64,000 nucleotides of DNA, from positions 1-64,000 of the forward strand of contig CAXCEI010000001.1 of the NCBI GenBank assembly GCA_963981505.1, written 5' to 3'. Below the pieces are notes generated by a model that did no database searches, was not told the origin of the DNA, and saw only the letters and a program-made list of their open reading frames with translations. Positions 46,762 to 55,454 of this stretch are shown in pieces. The translations under genes were made by a program, and so were the position numbers. This DNA comes from OPU3-GD-OMZ sp001901525. Its GTDB lineage: Bacteria; Pseudomonadota; Gammaproteobacteria; Methylococcales; Methylomonadaceae. Position 1 is the stretch's first letter. Each line of letters starts with the position of its first letter.

Positions 46762-49188
46762 TCAGTGGGCTGACAGCCGACTTGATTGCGCAGAAGCCGT
46801 CTCTGATTTTTCAGTCGCCTCCGCACCCTCATCTTGAATAGCCGTGGGTTGATATTGTAATGCGCCTTCAAGCACTTCTTCTATCCAACGCACCGGTCGG
46901 ATAACCAACTTATCTAAAATATTATCGGGAATTTCCTTCAAGTCCTTTTCATTTTCCCAAGGAATTAAAATAGTGGTAATTCCTCCTCTATGCGCTGCCA
47001 ATAACTTTTCTTTCAATCCACCAATCGGCAACACTTCACCTCTTAAAGTAATTTCACCGGTCATTGCAACATCCGACTTTACTGGAATATTAGTCAACGC
47101 TGACACAATAGCTGTACACATTGCAATCCCTGCACTCGGGCCATCTTTGGGCGTCGCCCCTTCCGGAACATGAATATGAACATCATGTTTCTGACTCGCC
47201 TGCTCATCTATCCCTAACAATTTCAAACGACTCTGAACCACCGTTCCCGCCACTCTTATAGACTCTTTCATCACCTTTTCAAGATTACCGGTCGGGTCTT
47301 TAAAATTTCCTTTGCCATTTACTAACGCAGCTTCAATGGTCAATAATTCGCCACCCACCTCAGTCCAAGCCAAGCCAGTGACTTGCCCAATGCGGTTATG
47401 CTCTTCTGCTTGCCCATAACGAAACCGTTTCACACCTAAATAAGTCTCGAGCCCATCTTCATCAATAATTATTTTCTTGCTTTCACGAGTCGATAACAAT
47501 TCTTTAACCACTTTGCGACAGATTTTTGAGATCTCACGCTCCAATCCGCGAACGCCAGCTTCACGCGTGTAGAATCGGATAATATTTTTAACAACGTCTC
47601 CAGAAATCTCAATTTCACTTTTCTTCAGGCCATTGTTTTCCAACTGTTTGGGGACCAGATAACGTATTGCAATATTAGTTTTTTCATCTTCGGTATATCC
47701 GGCTAAACGAATAACCTCCATTCTATCGAGCAATGCGGGCGGAATATTTAAAGTATTCGCCGTAGCCACAAACATAACATCCGATAAATCAAAATCAACC
47801 TCAAGATAATGATCAGCAAAGGTATGGTTCTGCTCCGGATCTAATACTTCCAACATTGCTGATGCCGGATCACCCCTGAAATCTGTGGCCATTTTATCAA
47901 TCTCATCCAGTAAAAACATTGGATTACGTGTTTTAACTTTTGACAAGTTTTGTAAAATCTTCCCTGGCAAAGAGCCAATATAAGTCCTACGATGACCACG
48001 AATCTCAGCCTCATCCCGAACTCCCCCTAAAGCCATCCGAACATATTTCCGATTGGTCGCCCGTGCTATAGACTGCCCTAACGAAGTCTTGCCAACTCCC
48101 GGAGGCCCAACCAAACATAAAATAGGACCTTTCAATTTTCTAACTCGCTGCTGAACAGCCAAGTATTCCAAAATACGTTCTTTAACTTTCTCTAATCCAA
48201 AATGGTCAGCCTCAAGCACTTCCTCGGCAATTTGTAAGTCATGACGCACTTTGGTTTTCTTTTTCCAAGGAACATTAATCATCCATTCAATATAATTGCG
48301 AACAACCGTTGCCTCTGCTGACATGGGTGACATCAGCTTTAACTTATTTAATTCCGACTCGGCTTTAGTCCTTGCTTCCTTAGACATCCCTGACTTTTCA
48401 ATATTTGCTGCCATTTCTTCTATTTCATTAGGCACATCATCCATCTCACCTAACTCTTGCTGAATAGCCTTCATTTGCTCATTCAGGTAATACTCTCGCT
48501 GATTCTTTTCCATTTGTTGCTTTACACGACCACGAATCTTCTTTTCCATTTCTAAAAGGCCCATTTCGCCTTCCATGAGGGTCATTAGATTTTCTAAACG
48601 ATCAGCAACTTCGGTGGTCTCTAAAATAATTTGTTTTTCTTCTATTTTTAATGCCATATGCGCGGCAATAGTATCACCCAGACGACTGGCATCATCAATA
48701 CCCGCGAGTGAACTCAATACTTCAGGCGGAATCTTGTTATTCAATTTAACATATTGATCAAATGAATTAATCACCGCTCGAATTAATACATCAGCTTCAT
48801 CTTCATCTAAATCAAATGAGTCCTCTAACGTTTCAACTAAAGCTGAATAAAAATTTCCCGTTTCTTTGATTTCGGTAACCCTGCAACGCTCACAACCTTC
48901 AACCAGTACTTTCACAGTACCATCGGGTAATTTAAGCAACTGTAGAATATTCGCTAATGTCCCAATTTCATATAAATCATCAAATGCAGGATCATCAATT
49001 TCCGCTTCTTTCTGAGCAATTAATAAGATTTGTTTATCTTCTTTCATCGCTACATCTAGCGCGTCAATAGACTTGTCTCGCCCTACAAATAAAGGAACAA
49101 CCATATGTGGGTAAACAACAACATCCCGTAAAGGCAAAGCAGGCACTAAAGAATTAGTCATCGGTAAAACGGTTTCATCTGTTTCCAT
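46762..49188 (-). CDS. lon: ATP-dependent protease Lon
   Basis: Cytoplasmic AAA+ serine protease for misfolded and regulatory proteins. The 808 residues contain the N-terminal LON domain (LPALPLRDVVVYPHMV), Walker A GPPGVGKTS near residue 362 and the catalytic-serine motif PKDGPSAGIAM near 684 with the partner Lys about 43 residues later. A heat-shock-like promoter lies upstream. Part of the conserved tig-clpP-clpX-lon-hupB order. Confidence 0.97.
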   Translation of the reverse strand: METDETVLPMTNSLVPALPLRDVVVYPHMVVPLFVGRDKSIDALDVAMKEDKQILLIAQKEAEIDDPAFDDLYEIGTLANILQLLKLPDGTVKVLVEGCERCRVTEIKETGNFYSALVETLEDSFDLDEDEADVLIRAVINSFDQYVKLNNKIPPEVLSSLAGIDDASRLGDTIAAHMALKIEEKQIILETTEVADRLENLMTLMEGEMGLLEMEKKIRGRVKQQMEKNQREYYLNEQMKAIQQELGEMDDVPNEIEEMAANIEKSGMSKEARTKAESELNKLKLMSPMSAEATVVRNYIEWMINVPWKKKTKVRHDLQIAEEVLEADHFGLEKVKERILEYLAVQQRVRKLKGPILCLVGPPGVGKTSLGQSIARATNRKYVRMALGGVRDEAEIRGHRRTYIGSLPGKILQNLSKVKTRNPMFLLDEIDKMATDFRGDPASAMLEVLDPEQNHTFADHYLEVDFDLSDVMFVATANTLNIPPALLDRMEVIRLAGYTEDEKTNIAIRYLVPKQLENNGLKKSEIEISGDVVKNIIRFYTREAGVRGLEREISKICRKVVKELLSTRESKKIIIDEDGLETYLGVKRFRYGQAEEHNRIGQVTGLAWTEVGGELLTIEAALVNGKGNFKDPTGNLEKVMKESIRVAGTVVQSRLKLLGIDEQASQKHDVHIHVPEGATPKDGPSAGIAMCTAIVSALTNIPVKSDVAMTGEITLRGEVLPIGGLKEKLLAAHRGGITTILIPWENEKDLKEIPDNILDKLVIRPVRWIEEVLEGALQYQPTAIQDEGAEATEKSETASAQSSRLSAH

Positions 49189-49240
49189 AGCGGAACCTTC
49201 TAGTAAATTCAGTACAATTGCTCACGCAATCTACAACTCA

Positions 49241-49268
49241 TTATGGGGTTAAAATTCAAAATAACAAG
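49241..49268 (-). promoter_or_regulatory. Candidate sigma32 (RpoH) heat-shock promoter of lon
   Basis: On the minus strand CTTGTT (49268-49263), 14 bases, then CCCCATAA (49248-49241). The sigma32 consensus is CTTGAA, 13-17 bases, CCCCATNT, and lon is a classical RpoH target. The -10 lies about 52 bases before the start codon. Confidence 0.5.
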
Positions 49269-49325
49269 CACTATACCTAATACCCATATACACTAACAAC
49301 TATACTTGCTTAACGACACAACGTC

Positions 49326-50600
49326 TCAAGAATCTGTGCCGGATGCAGCTATATGATCATTTTCATAAACCAAATAAGGCGGATTTTCACCCTCAATCAC
49401 AGAAGCATCAATCACGACCTTAGTGACACCTTCAGCCGAGGGTATTTCATACATCGTATCCAAAAGAACTGATTCCACAATGGTCCTTAACCCTCGCGCG
49501 CCGGTTTTTCTTTGTGTGGACTTTTTAGCTATGGCCAATAACGAGTCATCCCTGAACTCCAACTCAACGCCTTCCATATCAAAAAGTAGTTGATACTGCT
49601 TTACAAGTGAATTCTTAGGTTCTGTCAGAATCTGAATTAATGCCTTTTCATCTAACTCCTCAAGTGAAGCTACAATCGGTAATCGCCCAATAAATTCTGG
49701 AATCAACCCATATTTAATTAAATCTTCTGACTCAACTTTCGCAAAGGTTTCACCTACATTGCCGCTATCTGCTTTACTCTTTACATCAACAGAAAAACCA
49801 ATTCCACCTTTTTCGGTACGATCTTTAATAACCTTATCCAAACCTGCAAAAGCACCACCCACAATAAACAACATATTTCGGGTATTAACTTGTAAAAATT
49901 CTTGCTGCGGATGCTTACGACCCCCTTGCGGCGGAACAGAGGCAACAGTACCCTCAATCAGCTTCAATAAGGCCTGCTGAACCCCTTCGCCAGAAACATC
50001 ACGCGTCAATGATGGATTATCAGACTTTCTAGAGATCTTATCTATCTCATCAATATAAACGATTCCTGATCCAGCCTTCTCAACATCATAATCACAATTC
50101 TGTAGTACTTTTTGAATGATATTTTCTACATCTTCACCCACATAACCGGCTTCTGTTAACGTTGTCGCATCAGCAATAGTAAAGGGAACATCTAGTAATT
50201 TCGCTAACGTCTCAGCCAATAGCGTCTTCCCTGAACCGGTTGGCCCAATCAATAAGATATTACTTTTTGCTAACTCCACATCATCTTTCTGTGGGTTATT
50301 ATTAAGACGCTTATAATGGTTATACACGGCAACAGCCAAAATCTTCTTAGCACTATCTTGGCCAATTACATATTCATCTAAAACCTGATTAATTTCTTTC
50401 GGGGTCGGAAGATCGGCTTTATCAGAACCCGGCTCTTCCTGCAATTCTTCACGAATAATATCATTACAAAGTTCTACACATTCATCACATACGTAGACAG
50501 ATGGGCCAGCAATCAACTTCCTGACTTCATGTTGACTCTTACCGCAAAACGAACAATATAATAATTTATCATCATCTACACTACGCTTATCATCACTCAT
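49326..50600 (-). CDS. clpX: ATP-dependent Clp protease ATP-binding subunit ClpX
   Basis: Unfoldase that feeds substrates to ClpP. The 424 residues are standard. The zinc-binding domain has Cys16, Cys19, Cys38 and Cys41; Walker A is GPTGSGKT near residue 121; the substrate-contacting RKH loop (GGRKHPQ) is near 230. It starts 74 bases after clpP. Confidence 0.97.
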   Translation of the reverse strand: MSDDKRSVDDDKLLYCSFCGKSQHEVRKLIAGPSVYVCDECVELCNDIIREELQEEPGSDKADLPTPKEINQVLDEYVIGQDSAKKILAVAVYNHYKRLNNNPQKDDVELAKSNILLIGPTGSGKTLLAETLAKLLDVPFTIADATTLTEAGYVGEDVENIIQKVLQNCDYDVEKAGSGIVYIDEIDKISRKSDNPSLTRDVSGEGVQQALLKLIEGTVASVPPQGGRKHPQQEFLQVNTRNMLFIVGGAFAGLDKVIKDRTEKGGIGFSVDVKSKADSGNVGETFAKVESEDLIKYGLIPEFIGRLPIVASLEELDEKALIQILTEPKNSLVKQYQLLFDMEGVELEFRDDSLLAIAKKSTQRKTGARGLRTIVESVLLDTMYEIPSAEGVTKVVIDASVIEGENPPYLVYENDHIAASGTDS

Positions 50601-50674
50601 TAAAAACCTCTGAGACCTAATTTATCAGATTACTATGGTATTAAATGCTAATAGATTCAAACAAATAAGAACAC

Positions 50675-51313
50675 TCATTTATCAGAACCTGCTGCCCGAC
50701 TAACCATAACTTGATCAATCAAACCAAAATTCACCGCATCGGTTCCACTCATAAAATTATCTCTATCCGTATCTTTCTGAATCTTCTTCATCGGTTGTCC
50801 GGTATGTTCTGCCATAATCCGATTAAGCCGTTCCCGAACTAAAATAATTTCTTTAGCATGAATGTCGAAATCAGACGCTTGCCCTTGGAAACCGCCCAGA
50901 GGTTGATGAATCATCATTCTCGAGTGAGGTAAACAATAACGTTTACCTTGAGCGCCCCCAGTAAGCAACAAAGCTCCCATACTCGCCGCTTGTCCAATAC
51001 ACATAGTTGAAACATCTGGCTTAATAAACTGCATGGTGTCATAGATAGCCAATCCGGCAGAAACAGATCCACCCGGGGAATTTATATAAAGATGTATATC
51101 TTTATCAGGGTTTTCTGATTCTAAAAAAAGCAATTGAGCAACGATCAAATTAGCCATATGATCTTCAACTTGCCCGACCAGAAAAATAACCCGCTCCTTT
51201 AATAATCGCGAGTAAATATCAAAAGAACGCTCACCTCGAGCCGTTTGCTCGATAACCATTGGCACTAATCCACTATTGGTCATAGTAAAAGCGCTTTCGT
51301 TAAAATCAGCCAT
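50675..51313 (-). CDS. clpP: ATP-dependent Clp protease proteolytic subunit ClpP
   Basis: Serine peptidase forming the tetradecameric chamber with ClpX. The 212 residues include a short N-terminal propeptide region and the triad Ser111 (GQAASMGA), His136 (MMIHQPLGG) and an Asp near 185 (DTDRDNFMS). Its start overlaps the tig stop by 8 bases, so translation is probably coupled. Confidence 0.97.
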   Translation of the reverse strand: MADFNESAFTMTNSGLVPMVIEQTARGERSFDIYSRLLKERVIFLVGQVEDHMANLIVAQLLFLESENPDKDIHLYINSPGGSVSAGLAIYDTMQFIKPDVSTMCIGQAASMGALLLTGGAQGKRYCLPHSRMMIHQPLGGFQGQASDFDIHAKEIILVRERLNRIMAEHTGQPMKKIQKDTDRDNFMSGTDAVNFGLIDQVMVSRAAGSDK

Positions 51314-52631
51314 TTACAACCCCTGAATTCTGTGGCGCCATTAATTCATCAAACGCGACGTCCGCCTCAACCACTGTATTTTGATCAATGACCCAATCAA
51401 TCACCTGCTCTTCAAGAATCATTTTTTCAACATCATCCAAACGTTTCTTATCCCCATAGTACCAATTTATCACATCATCCGGTTTCTCATAAGTATTAGC
51501 CATCACTTCAATTTCTTGACGCACCCTTGCTGCATCCACTTGAATAGCGTTTTCTCGAATAATTTCAGCCAACACAAGCCCCAACGTTACCCTCCGTTTA
51601 GCTTGATCTTCAAACATCTCCCGCGGTAAATCGTTATCATCAACAACCTGGTTTTGACGCTTAGCATTTTCTTTATAAGGCTGCTTAAGCAATTCTATCT
51701 CCTGATCAATCAGCACATCAGGGAGATTAATAGAGAATTTATCAAATAACGAATCCATGACTTGGGTCTTAACTCGACGTTTAATCGCTTGGCCTAATTC
51801 AATTTCTAAATTTGATTTCACTTCACTCTTAAATGAATCAACATCATGCGCCGTACTGCCGAAAGACTTAATGAAGTCTTCATTAACAACAGGCAAACTG
51901 ACTTCTTCCACAAGAACGATCTCAACATCAAATGTAGCGGTTTTACCTGCTAAGTCGGCATTACCGTACTCTTCAGGAAATACAATATCAAAAACTTTCT
52001 GTTGCCCAGTTTCCAGACCTAACAATTCATCTTCAAACCCTGGAATCATTTGATTGGTCCCTAATTCCAACTGATAATCCTCAACCTTTCCATCTGTAAA
52101 GTTCTTATCGTCACAAACACCAGAAAAATGAAACGTTAAACGATCAGTCATTTGACTACAACGCTCCACCCCATTCCATTCTTTTTTATTGTGTCGTAAA
52201 GTTTCAATTGTTTTTTCAACATTTTCTGCCTGCACGCTACAAACAGGACGTTGGACCTCAATGTTATCTATCCCCTCCAAATTAACTTTCGGCAAAATTT
52301 CAAAGTCTGCAATATATTCGAAGCCATTATCCTGTTCTTGATTTTCACTCGGCACAATATGTGGCGGTCCTGCTGGCTCCAGACTTTCACTTTGCAACGC
52401 TTCATAATAAGAAGATTCAATTAACGCACTGATCACCTCACCCCTAACGCGTTCACCAAACATTTTCTTGACGACATGAAAAGGCACTTTACCTGGCCTG
52501 AAACCATCTAACTTCGCGTCTTTAGCCAACGTCTTAAGCCGGGTCTCCATCTTTTCTTGAATAATTTCTTCGGGAACACGAACAGTCATTTTTCTGCTCA
52601 AATCAGAAACTTTCTCAACAGAAATTTGCAT
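51306..52631 (-). CDS. tig: Trigger factor
   Basis: Ribosome-associated chaperone with peptidyl-prolyl isomerase activity. The 441 residues contain the ribosome-binding region (GFRPGKVPFHVVKKMFG, residues about 44-60, with the FRPGKVP signature), the FKBP-like domain around 150-245 (GTNQMIPGFEDELLG) and the helical C-terminal domain. First protein gene of the tig-clpP-clpX group, downstream of tRNA-Leu. Confidence 0.96.
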   Translation of the reverse strand: MQISVEKVSDLSRKMTVRVPEEIIQEKMETRLKTLAKDAKLDGFRPGKVPFHVVKKMFGERVRGEVISALIESSYYEALQSESLEPAGPPHIVPSENQEQDNGFEYIADFEILPKVNLEGIDNIEVQRPVCSVQAENVEKTIETLRHNKKEWNGVERCSQMTDRLTFHFSGVCDDKNFTDGKVEDYQLELGTNQMIPGFEDELLGLETGQQKVFDIVFPEEYGNADLAGKTATFDVEIVLVEEVSLPVVNEDFIKSFGSTAHDVDSFKSEVKSNLEIELGQAIKRRVKTQVMDSLFDKFSINLPDVLIDQEIELLKQPYKENAKRQNQVVDDNDLPREMFEDQAKRRVTLGLVLAEIIRENAIQVDAARVRQEIEVMANTYEKPDDVINWYYGDKKRLDDVEKMILEEQVIDWVIDQNTVVEADVAFDELMAPQNSGVVNG

Positions 52632-52759
52632 TTATTTACCTCAATAAATTTACGGGGATATAAAATATAGATCGGGTCTGATGATGTTCTGCTAACAGCA
52701 TTCTAGTAACTAATCCAGTTATAGACGGGTCAAACTAACATCCATTAGAATATAAAGTA

Positions 52760-52843
52760 TGGTGCGAATGGAGAGACTCGAACTCTCACATCAAAGATAC
52801 TGGTACCTAAAACCAGCGCGTCTACCAATTCCGCCACATTCGC
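52760..52843 (-). tRNA. tRNA-Leu (TAG)
   Basis: Class II tRNA on the minus strand with a long variable arm: acceptor GCGAATG/CATTCGC, D-loop GGCGGAATTGGTAGACGC, anticodon loop TTTAGGT, T-loop GTTCGAGTC and encoded CCA. A tRNA-Leu just upstream of tig is a frequent gammaproteobacterial arrangement. Confidence 0.97.
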
Positions 52844-52860
52844 ATTTGAATTATCAGGGT

Positions 52861-52890
52861 ATTATAACTTAATATCTCCCTACCTAACAA
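52861..52890 (-). promoter_or_regulatory. Candidate sigma70 promoter of tRNA-Leu
   Basis: On the minus strand TTGTTA (52890-52885) and a perfect TATAAT (52866-52861) are 18 bases apart. The -10 ends 17 bases before the mature 5' end of the tRNA. Confidence 0.5.
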
Positions 52891-52913
52891 TAAAAAAAAC
52901 ATTTGTTCACTTT

Positions 52914-53813
52914 ATGAAAAAACTCCTTTCTGCACTAACCCCTCTTGCTGTATTAACCCTTGCAATCGCTATCGCGGGCATTCTTGGTTATTTTTTATTT
53001 ATCGCTATTGATGGAGCTATTCCTTTGCGTAAACTCATTAGCAAAACGGCATTGATACTTTTAATACTCGCCATATTTCCAACGATGTATTTACTGAAAT
53101 TTTCTAAGGCAGACTTAGGAATTATGCCTAAGAAAAACTTTGTGCTACAAATCATGGCAGGGTTGCTTATCGGCATCGCCATCCTAACCCCTCTATTTCT
53201 TACTTTTTACTACCTTAACATCTGGGTTATTGATGAAAACTTTCAATTCACACCCGCAATAATGACCGAAAAGATGCTTAAAATACTGCTTATCTCATTT
53301 CTTATTTCCGTTCCGGAAGAAGCATTGTTCCGAGGCATTTTACTGGCAAGTCTTAAGCGTGTAAACGGGACTCTATTGGCAATTTCTCTCAGCGCCTTTT
53401 ATTATGCCGGACTACATTTTCTTAAAAGTAAAACAGAAATTCCTGCCGACCAAGCCAGCCTCTCCAGTAGTTACTATCTAATAACCGACGCTCTCACCCA
53501 ACTCACCAACCCTGACAACCTATCTGCATTCATTGCCCTCATGAGCGTGGGTATATTTCTTGCCACAATACGAACCAAATTCCCCATGAGTCTTGGTTTA
53601 TGCATTGGAATCCATGCTGGCTGGGTCTTTCTGATTAAAACCAATTCCGCATTCTTAAATCGAAACCCTGATTCTGACTGGTATTTTATGGTCAGCAATT
53701 ATGACGGTGTTATAGGCCCCATGGTAACTATCTGGTTAACACTCATTACCGCGTTATTTTTAAGCTACACGTACCTGAGAAATAAACCCGTCAATAACTC
53801 ACTTGAACCTTAA
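52914..53813 (+). CDS. CPBP-family intramembrane metalloprotease (CAAX protease-like)
   Basis: A 299-residue protein with about eight membrane helices. It carries the CPBP/Abi motifs: PEEALFRGIL near residue 134 (EE-x3-R), YAGLHF near 165 and GIHAGW near 233 with the further histidine. Such enzymes cleave within or near membranes, but the substrates of bacterial members are mostly unknown. It is divergent from tRNA-Leu, and its last 23 bases overlap the end of the convergent radical SAM gene. Confidence 0.87.
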   Translation: MKKLLSALTPLAVLTLAIAIAGILGYFLFIAIDGAIPLRKLISKTALILLILAIFPTMYLLKFSKADLGIMPKKNFVLQIMAGLLIGIAILTPLFLTFYYLNIWVIDENFQFTPAIMTEKMLKILLISFLISVPEEALFRGILLASLKRVNGTLLAISLSAFYYAGLHFLKSKTEIPADQASLSSSYYLITDALTQLTNPDNLSAFIALMSVGIFLATIRTKFPMSLGLCIGIHAGWVFLIKTNSAFLNRNPDSDWYFMVSNYDGVIGPMVTIWLTLITALFLSYTYLRNKPVNNSLEP

Positions 53814-54642
53814 AACCAAGCCTTCTTATACTATCTGCTACCCGATCTAACTGATAGCCTTGCATTGGAGAAATCGCCAACGCCTCCGGCTGCAAAGAAG
53901 GACGTGCGGTTGTGTATAAATATATACCCTGTATATCGACCTTCGCGCGCGCGCTCTGCAAAAACATATGGTAAGCCCTCAACTCATCGTCAAAGTTTAT
54001 TTTTTCCTTATAATTAAATAAACACGTTTGCAGCCAAAGATCACAATTTTGCGCGGCAAACGTTAAATTATCCATCATCTGCTCAACAGCCATCATCGTA
54101 TTATTAATTATCTGCCGTCCTGTTAAACTTGCACTGTCCACTTTAAACCAAACTTGCCCGCCTAATGCACCCCATAACGCCAATCCTCGCCTAACGCCCT
54201 TTCGGTGCAACAAACTACCATTGGTAATTAACACTAAGGGTATCTGCCCTATCTTGGATGTACTCTCCAAAACCTCTTTGATCGCTTCAATAGCCTCATA
54301 AAAGCTCGTTAAACTCGTCGGCTCACCATTTCCGGAAATAGAAATATCCTTAATACCTCGGCACTTAGGATCTACTGAAAAGTCGCTATAAAAACGTCCC
54401 GAATCGACATAGTCTAGAAAAAAATACAGCTCTTTTCTTAATTTTAACAAATCAATATCAGCTGCACTGCCGACAGATAAATCAGGTACTTGGCAATAAA
54501 CACAGCGCCAGTTACAGGCATTATTCACATTAAAATTAATGCCTACAGAAACCCCACCTGCTCGCCTCGACAAAACCGGATAAACATAAGTCAATCCCGC
54601 CACATCACGACTATGATCTTGAGTTGTTAATTTTGTCGCCAT
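53791..54642 (-). CDS. Radical SAM protein of unknown function, divergent from the Fae-like gene
   Basis: The cluster motif C-x3-C-x2-C is intact (Cys43, Cys47, Cys50 in NNACNWRCVYCQ), and SISGNGEPTS near residue 107 is the usual SAM-binding GNGEPT motif. The ~283-residue protein resembles the COG0731-type radical SAM group, which also holds wyosine-type tRNA enzymes, but no specific function can be assigned. The ATG at 54642 is preferred; the longer frame would begin at a CTG at 54666. It shares a ~93-base divergent intergenic region with the Fae-like gene, which suggests a link to C1 cofactor synthesis or enzyme modification (inference). Confidence 0.85.
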   Translation of the reverse strand: MATKLTTQDHSRDVAGLTYVYPVLSRRAGGVSVGINFNVNNACNWRCVYCQVPDLSVGSAADIDLLKLRKELYFFLDYVDSGRFYSDFSVDPKCRGIKDISISGNGEPTSLTSFYEAIEAIKEVLESTSKIGQIPLVLITNGSLLHRKGVRRGLALWGALGGQVWFKVDSASLTGRQIINNTMMAVEQMMDNLTFAAQNCDLWLQTCLFNYKEKINFDDELRAYHMFLQSARAKVDIQGIYLYTTARPSLQPEALAISPMQGYQLDRVADSIRRLGFKVQVSY

Positions 54643-54735
54643 AAAGCAAATAAATATAACCAGCAAATATGCTATTCTATTCGTTTAGATTACTAATCAA
54701 AATATTTTTTAACTACCTTTTTTTGGAGAAACACC

Positions 54736-55284
54736 ATGAGTGAAAGAATTGTATTGCGGACCGGTGAATCCTTAGTCGCTGGCGGTCCTCCGGGAACAGC
54801 AGCAGAACCTGAAATAATCATTGGTGAATTGGACGGTCCCGTTGGTACTGCTCTAGCAACATTAACGGGCGATCAAGTCAAAGGCCACTCGCGCGTTTTT
54901 GCCATTTTAAATACCGACATACAAGTTCGCCCAGTTACCTTAATGGTGAGCAAAGTCACTGTTAAAGATAATCGCTATACTAATATCCTAATGGGCACTG
55001 TTCAAGCGGCTATTGCAAACGGTGTTTTAGATGCTGTTCGGGCCGGTGACATTCCTAAAGAAAAGGCAAACGACTTAGGTATTATCGTTTCCGTATGGCT
55101 TAACCCCAGCGTTGCCACAGATGATAATCTAGATCACCAAATTCTTTTTGATATTCATCGCAAAGCAACGGCTCAAGCCATTCATAAAGCGATGAACCAC
55201 CAGCCTAGCATCGACTGGTTACTAGAAAACCAAGAAAACATTACCCATAAATATTTCCAAATGGGACTTGATGGTAAAATCTAA
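54736..55284 (+). CDS. Formaldehyde-activating enzyme paralogue without the catalytic histidine
   Basis: The 182 residues align along their length with Fae, which joins formaldehyde to H4MPT: TGESLVAGG, PVGTALATL, RPVTLMVSKVTVKD and ANGVLDAVRAGDIPKEKAND match known Fae blocks. However, the Fae segment AHID, holding the histidine proposed as general acid, reads AEPE here (Glu24, Glu26), and the QMFGPAQ block reads ILMGTVQ. It therefore belongs with Fae-like paralogues and may bind pterin or formaldehyde without the normal catalysis. A TTTGGAG ribosome-binding site precedes the ATG. The position near fhcBADC supports a role in C1 metabolism. Confidence 0.85.
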   Translation: MSERIVLRTGESLVAGGPPGTAAEPEIIIGELDGPVGTALATLTGDQVKGHSRVFAILNTDIQVRPVTLMVSKVTVKDNRYTNILMGTVQAAIANGVLDAVRAGDIPKEKANDLGIIVSVWLNPSVATDDNLDHQILFDIHRKATAQAIHKAMNHQPSIDWLLENQENITHKYFQMGLDGKI

Positions 55285-55311
55285 TTTTAGGCGCAACTAA
55301 CCTGAAATAAA

Positions 55312-55353
55312 ACCTAAGGTTTACTGGCCCAATCACTGACGTGGACCTTAGGT
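55312..55353. repeat. Paired ACCTWAGGT palindromes
   Basis: ACCTAAGGT (55312-55320) and ACCTTAGGT (55345-55353) are exact reverse complements, each also palindromic around its centre, with starts 33 bases apart (about three helical turns). A further ACTGAG-AG-CTCAGT inverted repeat follows at 55406-55419. They lie between the Fae-like gene and the PurN-like gene and could be operator sites, or form a hairpin; there is no U-tract. Confidence 0.5.
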
Positions 55354-55454
55354 ACTTCGCCCAACTATCAAAAACAACTGAACCGCACAGGCATTCAAAG
55401 CGCTGACTGAGAGCTCAGTTTCCATTTGATTTACCCAAAAAAACACGACGCATT

